Source: Arenicellales bacterium (GTDB lineage Bacteria; Pseudomonadota; Gammaproteobacteria; Arenicellales; JAJDZL01). Taken from it: DNA of 64,000 bases. The stretch lies in the NCBI GenBank assembly GCA_951813075.1, contig OX638343.1, positions 186,001-250,000 of the forward strand, read 5' to 3'. The notes beneath the pieces are model-generated. The model searched no databases. It was not told the origin of the DNA and worked only from the letters and a program-made list of their open reading frames with translations. The translations under genes and the position numbers were made by a program. This document shows, piece after piece, positions 55,076 to 63,901 of this stretch (the first letter of the stretch is position 1; every line of letters starts with the position of its first letter).

Positions 55076-55868
55076 GTCAGACATCAATTTGAAAGGAAAA
55101 AATGCACTCGTTACAGGTGCAACCAGCGGAATCGGGCTTGCAGTCGCGAAAAGACTCGCGGCAAACGGGTGTAATGTAGCAATCAGTGGCCTTGGCGACC
55201 CGGATGCGATACAAAAGCTGCTGACAGATATTCATGACGAATCTGGCGCGGTAGCGCTTTACTGCGATGCTGACCTGCGCGATCCAAGCAAAATTTACAG
55301 CGCGGTCGAAAAACTAAATCGCGATGTAGGTGATATAGATATTCTGATTAACAGTGCGGGAGTACAACACGTCGCAGATGTTGTGGTCTTTCCGGTGGAA
55401 AAGTGGGACGAAATTCTAGCAGTTAATCTGTCAGCAGTATTTCATGCTACCAAAGCGGTTTTGCCTGGAATGGTTCGTGGCGGATGGGGCCGTATAGTGA
55501 ATATCTGTTCCACACATGGACTGGTCGGAAGTTCTGGGAAATCTGCTTATGTCGCCGCAAAGCATGGTGTGGTCGGATTGACCAAAGTCGTCGCGCTTGA
55601 ACATGCACAGCGAAAGATCACTTGCAATGCAGTGTGTCCGGGATTTGTTGATACTGACTTGGTCAGAAAACAGATTCGCAATATTGCCGAGCAGCGTAAT
55701 CTCACCTACGAGGCTGCTCAGGATGAGTTTGTTTCCAGCAAACACCCAAGCCGGCGATTCATGAGTACGGATGAGGTTTCGTCTGTTGTCCTTTTCCTTT
55801 GCTCCGAAGCGGCTGCCGGTATAACGGGATCAGCGATTCCGGTTGACGGCGGTTGGACAGCGCAATAA
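55068..55868 (+). CDS. SDR oxidoreductase, 3-hydroxybutyrate dehydrogenase-like
   Basis: A 266-residue short-chain dehydrogenase. It has the NAD(P) motif LVTGATSGIG, the NSAG motif, the active-site serine in NICSTHGLVGSSG, and the catalytic YVAAKHG pair. The GRIVNICSTHGLVGSSGKSAYVAAK region closely resembles bacterial D-3-hydroxybutyrate dehydrogenases. The start is TTG at 55068, overlapping the ligase stop by eight bases; longer reading inside the ligase is unlikely. In the context of the SauS/SauT-like pair it could act on a hydroxy-acid or aldehyde intermediate. Confidence 0.83.
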   Translation: MTESDINLKGKNALVTGATSGIGLAVAKRLAANGCNVAISGLGDPDAIQKLLTDIHDESGAVALYCDADLRDPSKIYSAVEKLNRDVGDIDILINSAGVQHVADVVVFPVEKWDEILAVNLSAVFHATKAVLPGMVRGGWGRIVNICSTHGLVGSSGKSAYVAAKHGVVGLTKVVALEHAQRKITCNAVCPGFVDTDLVRKQIRNIAEQRNLTYEAAQDEFVSSKHPSRRFMSTDEVSSVVLFLCSEAAAGITGSAIPVDGGWTAQ

Positions 55869-55999
55869 TACCCGGTCGAATTAATTGTCCGTTTTGTTTT
55901 GAATGGTACGAATCCTCCTCGGTCAAATGATCGATCAATAGATGCTTCGAATCAACCTTCCTGGTGAGGGTTAGCTGGCGGAAGTCCTCAGCGCAAGCC

Positions 56000-56426
56000 T
56001 ACGTCCCTAGCATTGATCAGGGAACGACTAGCTCCCGAGATGTTCTGATTGATCAGAAAGGGCGCAGGCAGCACGCCGAACAGAAGGAAATCAACCAGTA
56101 CATTCCAATTGACGGTTATGTGGGACGTGATTCGGAAGAAACTTGGCAGACTACGCTCGACGTTAGTCGAAAAGTATTGAATTACGCGGCAAGATTACAG
56201 GGCATGGTAACAGCTTTAGGTATCACCGCACTGGTTACCGGATGCGCGCGGTGCGATACTTGGCATGAAGAGGGACACGGGAAAGGCCCAGATAGTGTGT
56301 GCTGCGCTTGAATCGGTTGTCTATCGGACCGCCGATCTGTTGGATGCGATGCAATCTGATGTCAGTAGAATTAAACGATTGCGAGTTGATGGTGGAATAG
56401 CCCGCACTGCGTGGTTCCGTCACTTA
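56000..56426 (+). pseudogene. glpK glycerol kinase pseudogene (large internal deletion and frameshift)
   Basis: A decayed glycerol kinase. The first part, in one frame, reads SIDQGTTSSRDVLIDQKG (the FGGY ATP-binding start) and continues to EETWQTTLDVSRKVL and TALGIT. Around 56228 the homology jumps to the far C-terminal part, in another frame: AQIVCAALESVVYRTADLL, then RLRVDGGIARTAWF. Most of the roughly 500-residue enzyme, including the catalytic middle, is gone. The first frame stops at 56311. The remnant abuts the stop of the decarboxylase gene on the other strand. It cannot make an active kinase. Confidence 0.88.
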
Positions 56427-57854
56427 CGATCGAGCAGCCTGTTGAATCTGTTCCCAAGCAGCTTCAATGTGCCTCATCTGTGTGCGCATGGCACCGGGCA
56501 CAAAGCGAATCACATACTGATCATTCAGCACGGTATGCGTCAGAAATATTTTTCCGGAATCGTTGAGCACTTCGAGGATTTTTTGGCTTTTTTCATTTCC
56601 GCTGCGATGTCTGAAGCAGACGAGATTTAAAGATGTCGGCTGGAATAGTTCAAAATTGTCACTTTCCTCAATCCAGACCGTAAATCTTTCTGCCAGTTTG
56701 ATGTGCGATCTGATATGTGCTTGCAGTCCCTCAATACCGTAGTGGTGAATCACACACCAAAGTTTGAGTGAACGGAATCGTCGTCCGAGCGAAATTTGCC
56801 AGCCACTGTAATCAAAGACTGTACCCGCAGACGATTCCTTGTTGCGCAGATATTCCGGGGTAAATGTCAATGCGCTGACTAGTTCGTCCTTGTTTGCGAC
56901 ATAGAAAATATCGCAATCGAAGTTGGTGAGCAACCACTTATGCGGGTTGAAGCAGTAGCTGTCTGCATTCTCCAAACCATCGAACATGTAGCGATGTTCA
57001 GGACAAACCGCTGCACTACCTGAGTAGGCTGCGTCCACATGCAGCCAGATATTGGAGTTATTGGCGAGTTTCGCTATTTCTGGAATCGGATCAATCGCCA
57101 ATGAAGATGTTGTACCAATCGTCGCGCAGATAAATGTGGGTATCCTGTTACGTGACAAGTCTTGTTCAATGCAATGGGTAAGATCGTCCACATCCATTCT
57201 GAAATTTTCATCCACTCTGATTTTGCGTACTTGGTCATTTCGAAAACCCGCAATCTTGAGACCTTTCTCCCCGGACGAATGAGTCTGGTCGGTTATATAC
57301 GCTGTGAGGTCGGACAGTGTGGCATCAGGATTTGCTTTCAGAATTTTTTCTCTTGCCGCAATTGCAGCGCACAAGGTGGCTGAGGACGCCGAGTCCTGAA
57401 TCACGCCGCCACCGGACTGGCTGGAATGAAATTTCCTTGGCAGGCCACAAATTTGGACCATCCAGTCAACAACCAAAGTTTCGATTTCGGTACATGCAGG
57501 ACTTGTACTCCAAAGCATCCCCTGAATACCGAATCCGGAAGATAGCAAATCGCCCAAAATTGAGGGTCCGGATGCATGCGAAGGGAAATAGGCGTAAAAA
57601 GAGGGTGATTGCCAATGCGTTAATCCCGGAATGATTACGGATTTGACATCATTCAGGACTTCATCATAGGGTTTTCCTTTCACAGGAGGGTGCTGGGGAA
57701 AGCTACGATATATTTCTCCTGGATTGACTTGTGAGCGAACCGGGTATGATTCGATGTTTTCCATGTAATCTGCAATGAGATCAATCGTTTGATAACCCAG
57801 TTGGCGGAACTGATCAGGCGTCAAGTGGTTGACGTCCGGTTTGTTTTTTTGCAT
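56424..57854 (-). CDS. Group II PLP-dependent aromatic-L-amino-acid decarboxylase
   Basis: A 476-residue PLP decarboxylase of the DDC/TDC group, which removes CO2 from aromatic amino acids to give amines. It has the N-terminal IDLIADYMENIESYPVRSQVNPGEI, the substrate/PLP region FPSHASGPSILGDLLSSG, SGGGVIQDSASSATLCAAIAAREK, LHVDAAYSGSAA, and the PLP lysine in FNPHKWLLTNFDC. Bacterial relatives act on tyrosine, tryptophan, phenylalanine or DOPA; the exact substrate is not clear. It is complete and stands alone. A perfect inverted repeat lies 27 bases upstream of its start. Confidence 0.92.
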   Translation of the reverse strand: MQKNKPDVNHLTPDQFRQLGYQTIDLIADYMENIESYPVRSQVNPGEIYRSFPQHPPVKGKPYDEVLNDVKSVIIPGLTHWQSPSFYAYFPSHASGPSILGDLLSSGFGIQGMLWSTSPACTEIETLVVDWMVQICGLPRKFHSSQSGGGVIQDSASSATLCAAIAAREKILKANPDATLSDLTAYITDQTHSSGEKGLKIAGFRNDQVRKIRVDENFRMDVDDLTHCIEQDLSRNRIPTFICATIGTTSSLAIDPIPEIAKLANNSNIWLHVDAAYSGSAAVCPEHRYMFDGLENADSYCFNPHKWLLTNFDCDIFYVANKDELVSALTFTPEYLRNKESSAGTVFDYSGWQISLGRRFRSLKLWCVIHHYGIEGLQAHIRSHIKLAERFTVWIEESDNFELFQPTSLNLVCFRHRSGNEKSQKILEVLNDSGKIFLTHTVLNDQYVIRFVPGAMRTQMRHIEAAWEQIQQAARS

Positions 57855-57880
57855 ACAGATTTTATTTGGCTAATCGAGAG

Positions 57881-57896
57881 GTTGTATATTTACAAC
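57881..57896. repeat. Inverted repeat upstream of the aromatic amino acid decarboxylase
   Basis: GTTGTA and TACAAC are perfect 6-base arms around TATT, 27 bases before the start codon at 57854. The TTGTATA-TTACAA-like core looks like operators of GntR/FCD or TetR regulators. Confidence 0.5.
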
Positions 57897-58103
57897 GCTC
57901 ACATTCGACAATTTCCACCTTACCGGATGTTCCAAATCCGAACTTGACCTCAACGACACGGAACTCATGTAATCCCAATTTACACAAGAATTTACCGACC
58001 TGATCGGGAACATTCATTCGTCCATTGTAGTTCGTTTAATGTCAGTGCCATTGAAGCGATTAGGGCAAAGATTGCACTTCGTCGGTTCAAGTTGTTCTTT
58101 GTG

Positions 58104-59732
58104 CTACATATTGGGATAGTTGGGTCCGCCGCCACCTTCGGGAACGACCCAATTGATATTTTGAGTCATGTCCTTGATATCACAAGTTTTGCAGTGGACA
58201 CAATTCTGTGCATTGATTACGAGTTTCGGGCTATCACTCTCTGTGACGATCTCGTAGACACCGGCGGGGCAGTAACGCTGTTCGGGTGCATCATAATCTT
58301 TAAGATTGACGGATATGGGAACTGACTCGTCTTTTAATCTCAGGTGTACTGGCTGGTTTTCCTCATGATTGGTATTTGATAGATACACAGATGAATTTCG
58401 ATCGAAACTGATGGCACCGTCAGGTTTTGGGTATTCGATCGGGTTGCACTCTGATACTTTTTTCAACGATTTGTGATCGTCGTGGTGTCGAAAAGTCCAA
58501 GGTGCCCGTCCACGCAAAAGATAGGTATCAAGTCCGGAGTAGAGTAAGCCTGCCCACATCCCGTTTTTGAAACTGGGGCGGATATTGCGAGCGAGATACA
58601 GTTCCTTCCATAGCCAACTTGATTTCAGTGCTTCGCTATAGGCTGTCAATTCACCTTGCGCGTCCGATGCGAGATGTTCGTAGGCAGCTTCGGCTGCGGT
58701 CATACCGGATTTCATGGCGGTGTGGGTGCCTTTGATCTTTGGTGTATTCAGGAATCCCGCACAGTCTCCGATGAGGGCGCCTCCTGGAAATGTCAATTTC
58801 GGGATGGCCTGGAACCCGCCTTCAACCAGTGCTCGAGCTCCGTAGGCGATCCTGCGTCCGTTTTCGAAAATATTCTTGATGGAGCGGTGATGCTTGAATC
58901 GCTGAAATTCCTCAAACGGGCTCAGATAGGGATTTGCGTAGTCAAGTCCTACTACAAACCCTGTCGCTACCTGATTGTTTTCAAGGTGATACATGAATGA
59001 TCCACCATAAGTCGAACTATCCAGCGGCCAACCGATGCTATGCCAGACATATCCTTCATCGTGTACGCTGCTGTCGACTTCCCACAATTCCTTGATTCCT
59101 ATACCAAAAGTTTGCGGTTGAGCATCCTTGCGAAGTTCATAACGTTCATATAACGTTTTTGTCAGTGAACCCCTGCATCCTTCTGCGAACAGTGTCAGTC
59201 GAGCATGAAGTTCTGCTCCAGGTGCATAATTTGCAGTTGCTTGTCCGTCTTTTCCAACGCCCATGTCCCCAGTAGCGACCCCCATGACGCGGTTTCCGTC
59301 ATAAAGAACTTCTGAGGCGGCGTATCCTGGGAATATGTCGACGCCCATAGCTTCCGCCTGTTGTGCCAACCATCGACACAGGTTTCCCAATGAGATGATG
59401 TAGTTGCCGTGATTGATCATCTGTGGCGGTGTCGGAAGGGTGATTGCTGAGTTCTTGGTCAGCATGACAAATTTGTCCTTGGTCACCGGACAGTTCAAAG
59501 GTGCGCCATCTTCTTGCCAGTTCGGAAGAAGCTCGTTTAACGCAGTTGGCTGCAAAACCGCGCCAGATAGTATGTGAGCGCCAACTTCCGAGCCTTTTTC
59601 CAGAATGCAAACACTCAGGTCGTGACCTTTTTCCATACACAATTGCCGCAGCCGTATTCCGGCAGCTAGGCCTGATGGGCCGGCTCCGACGATTACCACG
59701 TCATATTCAAGTGAGTCGCGCGCTTGGGTCAT
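58104..59732 (-). CDS. Electron transfer flavoprotein-ubiquinone oxidoreductase
   Basis: ETF-QO takes electrons from reduced ETF and passes them to ubiquinone at the inner membrane, serving acyl-CoA and dimethylglycine/sarcosine-type dehydrogenases. The 542-residue protein has the FAD motif VVIVGAGPSGLAAGIRL, a membrane-associated quinone-binding middle, and the C-terminal [4Fe-4S] site (RYCPAGVYEIV, then NCVHCKTCDIKDMTQNINW). The sequence ends with the typical VVPEGGGGPNYPNM. It fits beside the acyl-CoA dehydrogenase and acyl-CoA synthetase genes of this region. Confidence 0.96.
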   Translation of the reverse strand: MTQARDSLEYDVVIVGAGPSGLAAGIRLRQLCMEKGHDLSVCILEKGSEVGAHILSGAVLQPTALNELLPNWQEDGAPLNCPVTKDKFVMLTKNSAITLPTPPQMINHGNYIISLGNLCRWLAQQAEAMGVDIFPGYAASEVLYDGNRVMGVATGDMGVGKDGQATANYAPGAELHARLTLFAEGCRGSLTKTLYERYELRKDAQPQTFGIGIKELWEVDSSVHDEGYVWHSIGWPLDSSTYGGSFMYHLENNQVATGFVVGLDYANPYLSPFEEFQRFKHHRSIKNIFENGRRIAYGARALVEGGFQAIPKLTFPGGALIGDCAGFLNTPKIKGTHTAMKSGMTAAEAAYEHLASDAQGELTAYSEALKSSWLWKELYLARNIRPSFKNGMWAGLLYSGLDTYLLRGRAPWTFRHHDDHKSLKKVSECNPIEYPKPDGAISFDRNSSVYLSNTNHEENQPVHLRLKDESVPISVNLKDYDAPEQRYCPAGVYEIVTESDSPKLVINAQNCVHCKTCDIKDMTQNINWVVPEGGGGPNYPNM

Positions 59733-59774
59733 ATATGTGATCTCTACAGGTGTTCAGGAAATTCAAGAAACAAA

Positions 59775-60407
59775 CTACTTCCGATAAACCTCTACCCTAA
59801 TTTCTGTAGGAATTCCATTGTTACATGGATTGTTTACCTGAGGACAGTTTGAAATGACGGAGAGTACATCGGTTTCCGCTTGCAGGGTGACATAATCACC
59901 AGCGACGGATTTTCCGTTTTCGAATACAGTTTCTTCGGTATGTCCGTCTTCATAAACCGGGACCGAACAGAAAAAATTGATGTTTGGAACGATATCTCGC
60001 CAACCCAGTCCATAATGCGAAAGCGCACCGAGAAAATTTTCCCGACAGCCAGGTGCATCTGAAACTCCGTATAACATCTGATTGCTCCAGGCAGAACAGC
60101 AACCGGCTATCGTATCGTGTCCGCCTGGTGTTGTATCGTCTACCAAGGTGAGCAAAGGATTGGCATAGTCGGAGTATAGGACAGACCCTTTTGATATGTG
60201 TATATTCTGAGCTGCCTTAATGGTATTGGGTGCGTGATATCTTTCTTCGAGATTGTTTGCGTTATAGCAAAGAAAGTCAACACCTTGCTGCCCTTGTAAG
60301 TCGATTATTCTCAGAAAACTCCCTTCTTCAAGAACTCCATGCCAGAAATTTCCAGGCTGGATAGTTTCGCTTTGGTCTAATTTTGAATTCACTTTCCGAT
60401 TGCTCAC
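59775..60407 (-). CDS. DUF1989 (urea carboxylase-associated) family protein
   Basis: A 210-residue soluble protein of the DUF1989 family, whose members often lie next to urea amidolyase genes and are called urea-carboxylase-associated proteins. Family features are the QGQQGVDFLCYNANNLEERY segment, TIKAAQNIHISKGSVLYSD, and the GGHDTIAGCCS cysteine-histidine motif. A conserved FFCSVPV follows. No urea carboxylase or allophanate hydrolase gene is near, so the substrate is unknown. It follows ETF-QO on the same strand in reverse order, 42 bases upstream of it. Confidence 0.85.
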   Translation of the reverse strand: MSNRKVNSKLDQSETIQPGNFWHGVLEEGSFLRIIDLQGQQGVDFLCYNANNLEERYHAPNTIKAAQNIHISKGSVLYSDYANPLLTLVDDTTPGGHDTIAGCCSAWSNQMLYGVSDAPGCRENFLGALSHYGLGWRDIVPNINFFCSVPVYEDGHTEETVFENGKSVAGDYVTLQAETDVLSVISNCPQVNNPCNNGIPTEIRVEVYRK

Positions 60408-60728
60408 TTTGACTTGGCAATTAAGTCAATTAAAACCAGTAAACAATAAAAAAGTATACACAATACTGTGCTATATCCATCTACGATATGCCACGAAATC
60501 AACTGGTTTTCTCTGAGAATATTAACTATGGAAAGCCGGTTGATTGCAATCAATAACGAGTATGGATTCTTTTTGATGCATGAAATTGGCCGGGACTCGG
60601 ATCGTAACCCTGCTTTCTGTAAACTTTGGGAATTACTGACAACTGAACAATACAACTTGCATGCAATTATCATTGAGTTTCTGTTTAAACTAATGCGCTT
60701 TGACAATTGAATTTCCAATTGAGGAATT
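60408..60728. other. Divergent intergenic region between DUF1989 and SDR genes
   Basis: No supported gene; an 80-codon plus-strand opening (60468-60710) has no family features and no ribosome site. Two CAATTG words (60704-60709 and 60716-60721) lie just before the SDR start. No RNA or terminator was recognised. Confidence 0.5.
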
Positions 60729-61496
60729 ATGATGAAGATTGAGGGAATTGCGGCTTTGGTGACTGGCGCGGCGTCTGGAATGGGCGAGGCGACAGCGCGA
60801 ATTCTTGCAGAACGCGGTGCCAAAGTCAGTCTATTGGATGTTGACGATGACAAAATAAGAAAGATCGCTGAAGAATGTGGTGGATTGGCGATACAGTGTG
60901 ATGTAACGGATGCGGATAGTATGGTAAATGCTGTTTCAGTGGCTGGTGAGTCGCACGGTGTGGCGCGTATTCTTGTCAACTGTGCAGGAATTGCCCCTGC
61001 CAAGAGAATCGTTGGAAGAGATGGTGCAATGCCCCTAGAAGATTTCAAGCGGGTCATTGATGTCAATCTGATCGGAACGTTCAATGCCATGCGTCTGATG
61101 GCGACTGCAGTGCGTAATGAACCGGCGTTGGATGAATTCGGCGAACGCGGCGTTATTGTCAATGTAGCTTCGGTTTCCGCATTTGAAGGTCAGATTGGAC
61201 AGGCTGCGTACAGTTCCTCAAAGGGTGCAATCGTAGCATTGACAATACAGGCTGCCAGGGAACTCGCGAGTGCTGGAATTAGAGTAATGACAATTGCACC
61301 GGGTATGATCGCGACTCCGTTATTGCTTGGCATGCCCGATGAGGTTCAACAGAGTCTGGCCAGCCAGGTACCGTTTCCCAAGCGACTTGGCGACCCCAAG
61401 GAGTTTGCCCGACTGGTCGAGCACATACTGGAAAACCAGTTGCTGAACGGCGAGGTGATCAGGCTGGACGGTGCGATTCGAATGCAACCGCGTTGA
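60729..61496 (+). CDS. SDR oxidoreductase, 3-hydroxyacyl-CoA dehydrogenase type II-like
   Basis: A 255-residue short-chain dehydrogenase. It has ALVTGAASGMGEATARIL, NCAGIAPAKRI, NVASVSAFEGQIGQAAYSSSKGA with the catalytic Tyr-x3-Lys, and ends VIRLDGAIRMQPR. This ending and the EGQIGQAAYSSSK region match the HSD17B10-type 3-hydroxyacyl-CoA/2-methyl-3-hydroxybutyryl-CoA dehydrogenases, suggesting acyl-CoA or isoleucine breakdown. GAGG lies just upstream; the second ATG (60732) has the better spacing, so the protein may start there. Confidence 0.87.
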   Translation: MMKIEGIAALVTGAASGMGEATARILAERGAKVSLLDVDDDKIRKIAEECGGLAIQCDVTDADSMVNAVSVAGESHGVARILVNCAGIAPAKRIVGRDGAMPLEDFKRVIDVNLIGTFNAMRLMATAVRNEPALDEFGERGVIVNVASVSAFEGQIGQAAYSSSKGAIVALTIQAARELASAGIRVMTIAPGMIATPLLLGMPDEVQQSLASQVPFPKRLGDPKEFARLVEHILENQLLNGEVIRLDGAIRMQPR

Positions 61497-61516
61497 GGAT
61501 GGGTTTCGATTGCATC

Positions 61517-62140
61517 TCAGATGCTTTCGAGACGTTTCATCTCGGACTGCCTGAACAGGTTGCGGTCGGTGAGATAGTCCAACAATAAGTCTATTGAATC
61601 CAAACCCCAGAATAGTTCTCCATCGGCGAACAGTGTCGGCACACCAAAGACACCGTTCTCAACTGCTTTCTCTGTGTTAGTGATCAACGTCTGTTTGACC
61701 GTTGTACTGCCGATAAAATTGTCTGCATCAGGTTCGTCGATTTCGTTCCAGATGGCGTGTCGGCCCGCATCAGTTGCAGGATCATGTTCTTTCGTCCAGA
61801 TTGCTCGGAATATTCGGGTAATCACCTCTTTGTCATTGCCTTTGGCGACGGTCAGGCGCAGGTAGGGAAGTGGAACGAATGGATGAGTATCGGGAATTCT
61901 GAAAGGTATGCCCAACCGTTTTGCCAACCACGTGCAGTGACGATAAGTAAAAATTTTTTTACGTTCAATTTCGACTGGTCCGAGATTCCCCCAATGTTTG
62001 AGAAGCCCGGCAAACAAAACCGGGATGTAGTTGACTGACGTATGTTCCGGTAGACGGTGAAGCTGCTCGTGAAACAAATATGAAAACGGAGAAACGTAGT
62101 CGAAATAACAGTCTACGGTGGTCATGTCTGATCCGTTCAT
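61517..62140 (-). CDS. 2-hydroxychromene-2-carboxylate isomerase family protein (kappa-GST fold)
   Basis: A 207-residue DsbA/kappa-GST-fold protein of the HCCA isomerase family. Characters are the CYFDYVSPFSYLFHEQL start (the serine in SPF is the glutathione-binding position), PVLFAGLLKHWGNLGP, and the GVFGVPTLFADGELFWGLD motif with the cis-proline. True HCCA isomerases act in naphthalene breakdown; most relatives are of unknown substrate. It overlaps the acyl-CoA synthetase stop codon by four bases, so the two are co-transcribed, and a role in aromatic or acyl degradation is likely. Confidence 0.85.
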   Translation of the reverse strand: MNGSDMTTVDCYFDYVSPFSYLFHEQLHRLPEHTSVNYIPVLFAGLLKHWGNLGPVEIERKKIFTYRHCTWLAKRLGIPFRIPDTHPFVPLPYLRLTVAKGNDKEVITRIFRAIWTKEHDPATDAGRHAIWNEIDEPDADNFIGSTTVKQTLITNTEKAVENGVFGVPTLFADGELFWGLDSIDLLLDYLTDRNLFRQSEMKRLESI

Positions 62141-63771
62141 GAATTGGCACGCTCGCGCAGAACGAACTTTTGAATTTTTCCGGTTGAAGTTTTCGGAAGT
62201 TCGCCAAAAATTATTTTCTTAGGCGATTTGAATCGCGCCATGCTGTTCTTGCAGTGTTCAATGAGTTCGTCTTCTGTAGGTTGCGGTGAGTACTCGGGGT
62301 TTAACAGAATAAAAGCACAGGGGACCTCGCCCCATTTTTCATCGCTCAATGCCACCACAGCTGCTTCCATTACCGCCGGGTGACGGAAAAGCACGTCTTC
62401 AATTTCGATTGATGAGATGTTCTCTCCCCCCGAAATGATGATGTCCTTGGAGCGATCCTTGAGCTGGATATAGTTGTCAGGATGCATGACGCCCAGGTCT
62501 CCGGAATGAAACCAGCCGTCAGCAAATGCCTGCTGCGTCGCCTTGGGATTCTTCAGGTAGCCTTTCATCACAATATTGCCGCGAAACATTGTTTCACCCA
62601 GACGTTCGCCATCAGCGGCGACATTACTCATTGACTCTGGGTCCTTGATTTCCAAATCTTGGAGTGCAGTGTAGGGCACGCCTTGACGGGATTTTAAAAT
62701 TGCCTGCTGTCCCGGGTCCAACGTATTCCACTCGTTGTTCCACTCGCATACCACCGATGGTCCGTAAGTTTCTGTCAGGCCGTAGACGTGAGTCATGTGA
62801 AATCCCGATCGCTCCATTTTTTCCAATACAGATGCCGGTGGAGGGGCGGCCGCTGTCATGACTTCAACTGTGTGGTCAAACTTTCTACGTTCCGAATTGT
62901 TTGCATTAATCACCAAACCTAAAACAATCGGAGCACCGCAGAAATGAGTGACGTTGAAGTCGACGATCGCATTGTAGATTGCGGCCGCCTCCACCTTGCG
63001 TAAGCACACATTGGTACCGCCCAGCATGGCGATAGTCCATGGAAAGCACCAACCGTTGCAATGAAACATCGGCAATGTCCAAAGATATGTCGGATGCGGA
63101 CGCATCTTCCAATTCAGGACATTGCTAAGCGAATTCAGATACGCTCCCCGATAGTGATAGACGACACCTTTAGGGTTTCCTGTAGTACCAGACGTATAAT
63201 TTAACGCAATTGCATCCCATTCGTCCACAGGAAATTCGGGTAACGCATTATTTTCTTCTTGACTTATGAAGGCTTCATAATCCATACTTCCCAGCAATAT
63301 TTCATGTTGCACTGCGTCATCCAGAATATCAATGACTTTAATATCTCGATTTACTTTGCCGAGAGCGGTATCCATAACCTTTGAATACTCAACATCCACG
63401 AAGAGAACCTCAGTCTCCGCATGATCGAGAATGAATGCAATGGTTTCCGCATCCAATCGGACATTGATGGTATTGAGAACCGCCCCTGTCATCGGTACAC
63501 CAAAGTGTGCTTCATACATGGCCGGAACATTTGGCGCCATGATTGATACGGTACTTGATGGTTTCACACCGCAGCCAATCAAGGCACTTGCAAGTCTCCG
63601 ACAGCGCGCATAGGTTTGCGACCATGTAAAGCGGAGATCCTGATGAATCACGGATGTGTAGTTCGGATAAATATACGCACTTCGCTTCAGAAACCCAAGC
63701 GGCGATAGCGGGACAAAATTCGCTCTATTCTGATCGAGATCTGTTTCGTACGGATTAGAATTGGAATTCAC
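62137..63771 (-). CDS. AMP-forming acyl-CoA synthetase (DmdB-like)
   Basis: A 544-residue adenylate-forming ligase. It has the YTSGTTGNPKGVVYHYRG phosphate loop, VYGLTETYGP, GWFHSGDLGVMHPDNYIQ, DRSKDIIISGGENISSIEIE, and the catalytic lysine in LPKTSTGKIQKF. The LSPLGFLKRSAYIYPNYTSV start is typical of the group that includes DmdB (3-methylmercaptopropionate-CoA ligase) and plant benzoate/butyrate-CoA ligases. Substrate: a short- to medium-chain or methylated-sulfur acid. It heads a two-gene operon with the isomerase and is divergent from the MaoC gene. Confidence 0.88.
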   Translation of the reverse strand: MNSNSNPYETDLDQNRANFVPLSPLGFLKRSAYIYPNYTSVIHQDLRFTWSQTYARCRRLASALIGCGVKPSSTVSIMAPNVPAMYEAHFGVPMTGAVLNTINVRLDAETIAFILDHAETEVLFVDVEYSKVMDTALGKVNRDIKVIDILDDAVQHEILLGSMDYEAFISQEENNALPEFPVDEWDAIALNYTSGTTGNPKGVVYHYRGAYLNSLSNVLNWKMRPHPTYLWTLPMFHCNGWCFPWTIAMLGGTNVCLRKVEAAAIYNAIVDFNVTHFCGAPIVLGLVINANNSERRKFDHTVEVMTAAAPPPASVLEKMERSGFHMTHVYGLTETYGPSVVCEWNNEWNTLDPGQQAILKSRQGVPYTALQDLEIKDPESMSNVAADGERLGETMFRGNIVMKGYLKNPKATQQAFADGWFHSGDLGVMHPDNYIQLKDRSKDIIISGGENISSIEIEDVLFRHPAVMEAAVVALSDEKWGEVPCAFILLNPEYSPQPTEDELIEHCKNSMARFKSPKKIIFGELPKTSTGKIQKFVLRERANS

Positions 63772-63901
63772 GATTCTTGATTGACGGTAAAGATTGGCTA
63801 CTTGCAGAATTCTCTTGTTTGACTGACATTATATTGAAACAGTAATGTGACCTCGTAATTTACATAAATATCATATTAATCAATTAATTAAAGGACTAAA
63901 A

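Noticed and set aside
60468..60710. 80-codon plus-strand frame in the SDR upstream gap
   Set aside because: No ribosome site, no motif and an odd position in a divergent promoter gap.
60404..61162. 252-codon minus-strand open frame
   Set aside because: It lies antisense to the SDR gene at 60729-61496, has low-complexity Ser/Ile/Arg composition and no domain; the plus-strand SDR has all family motifs.
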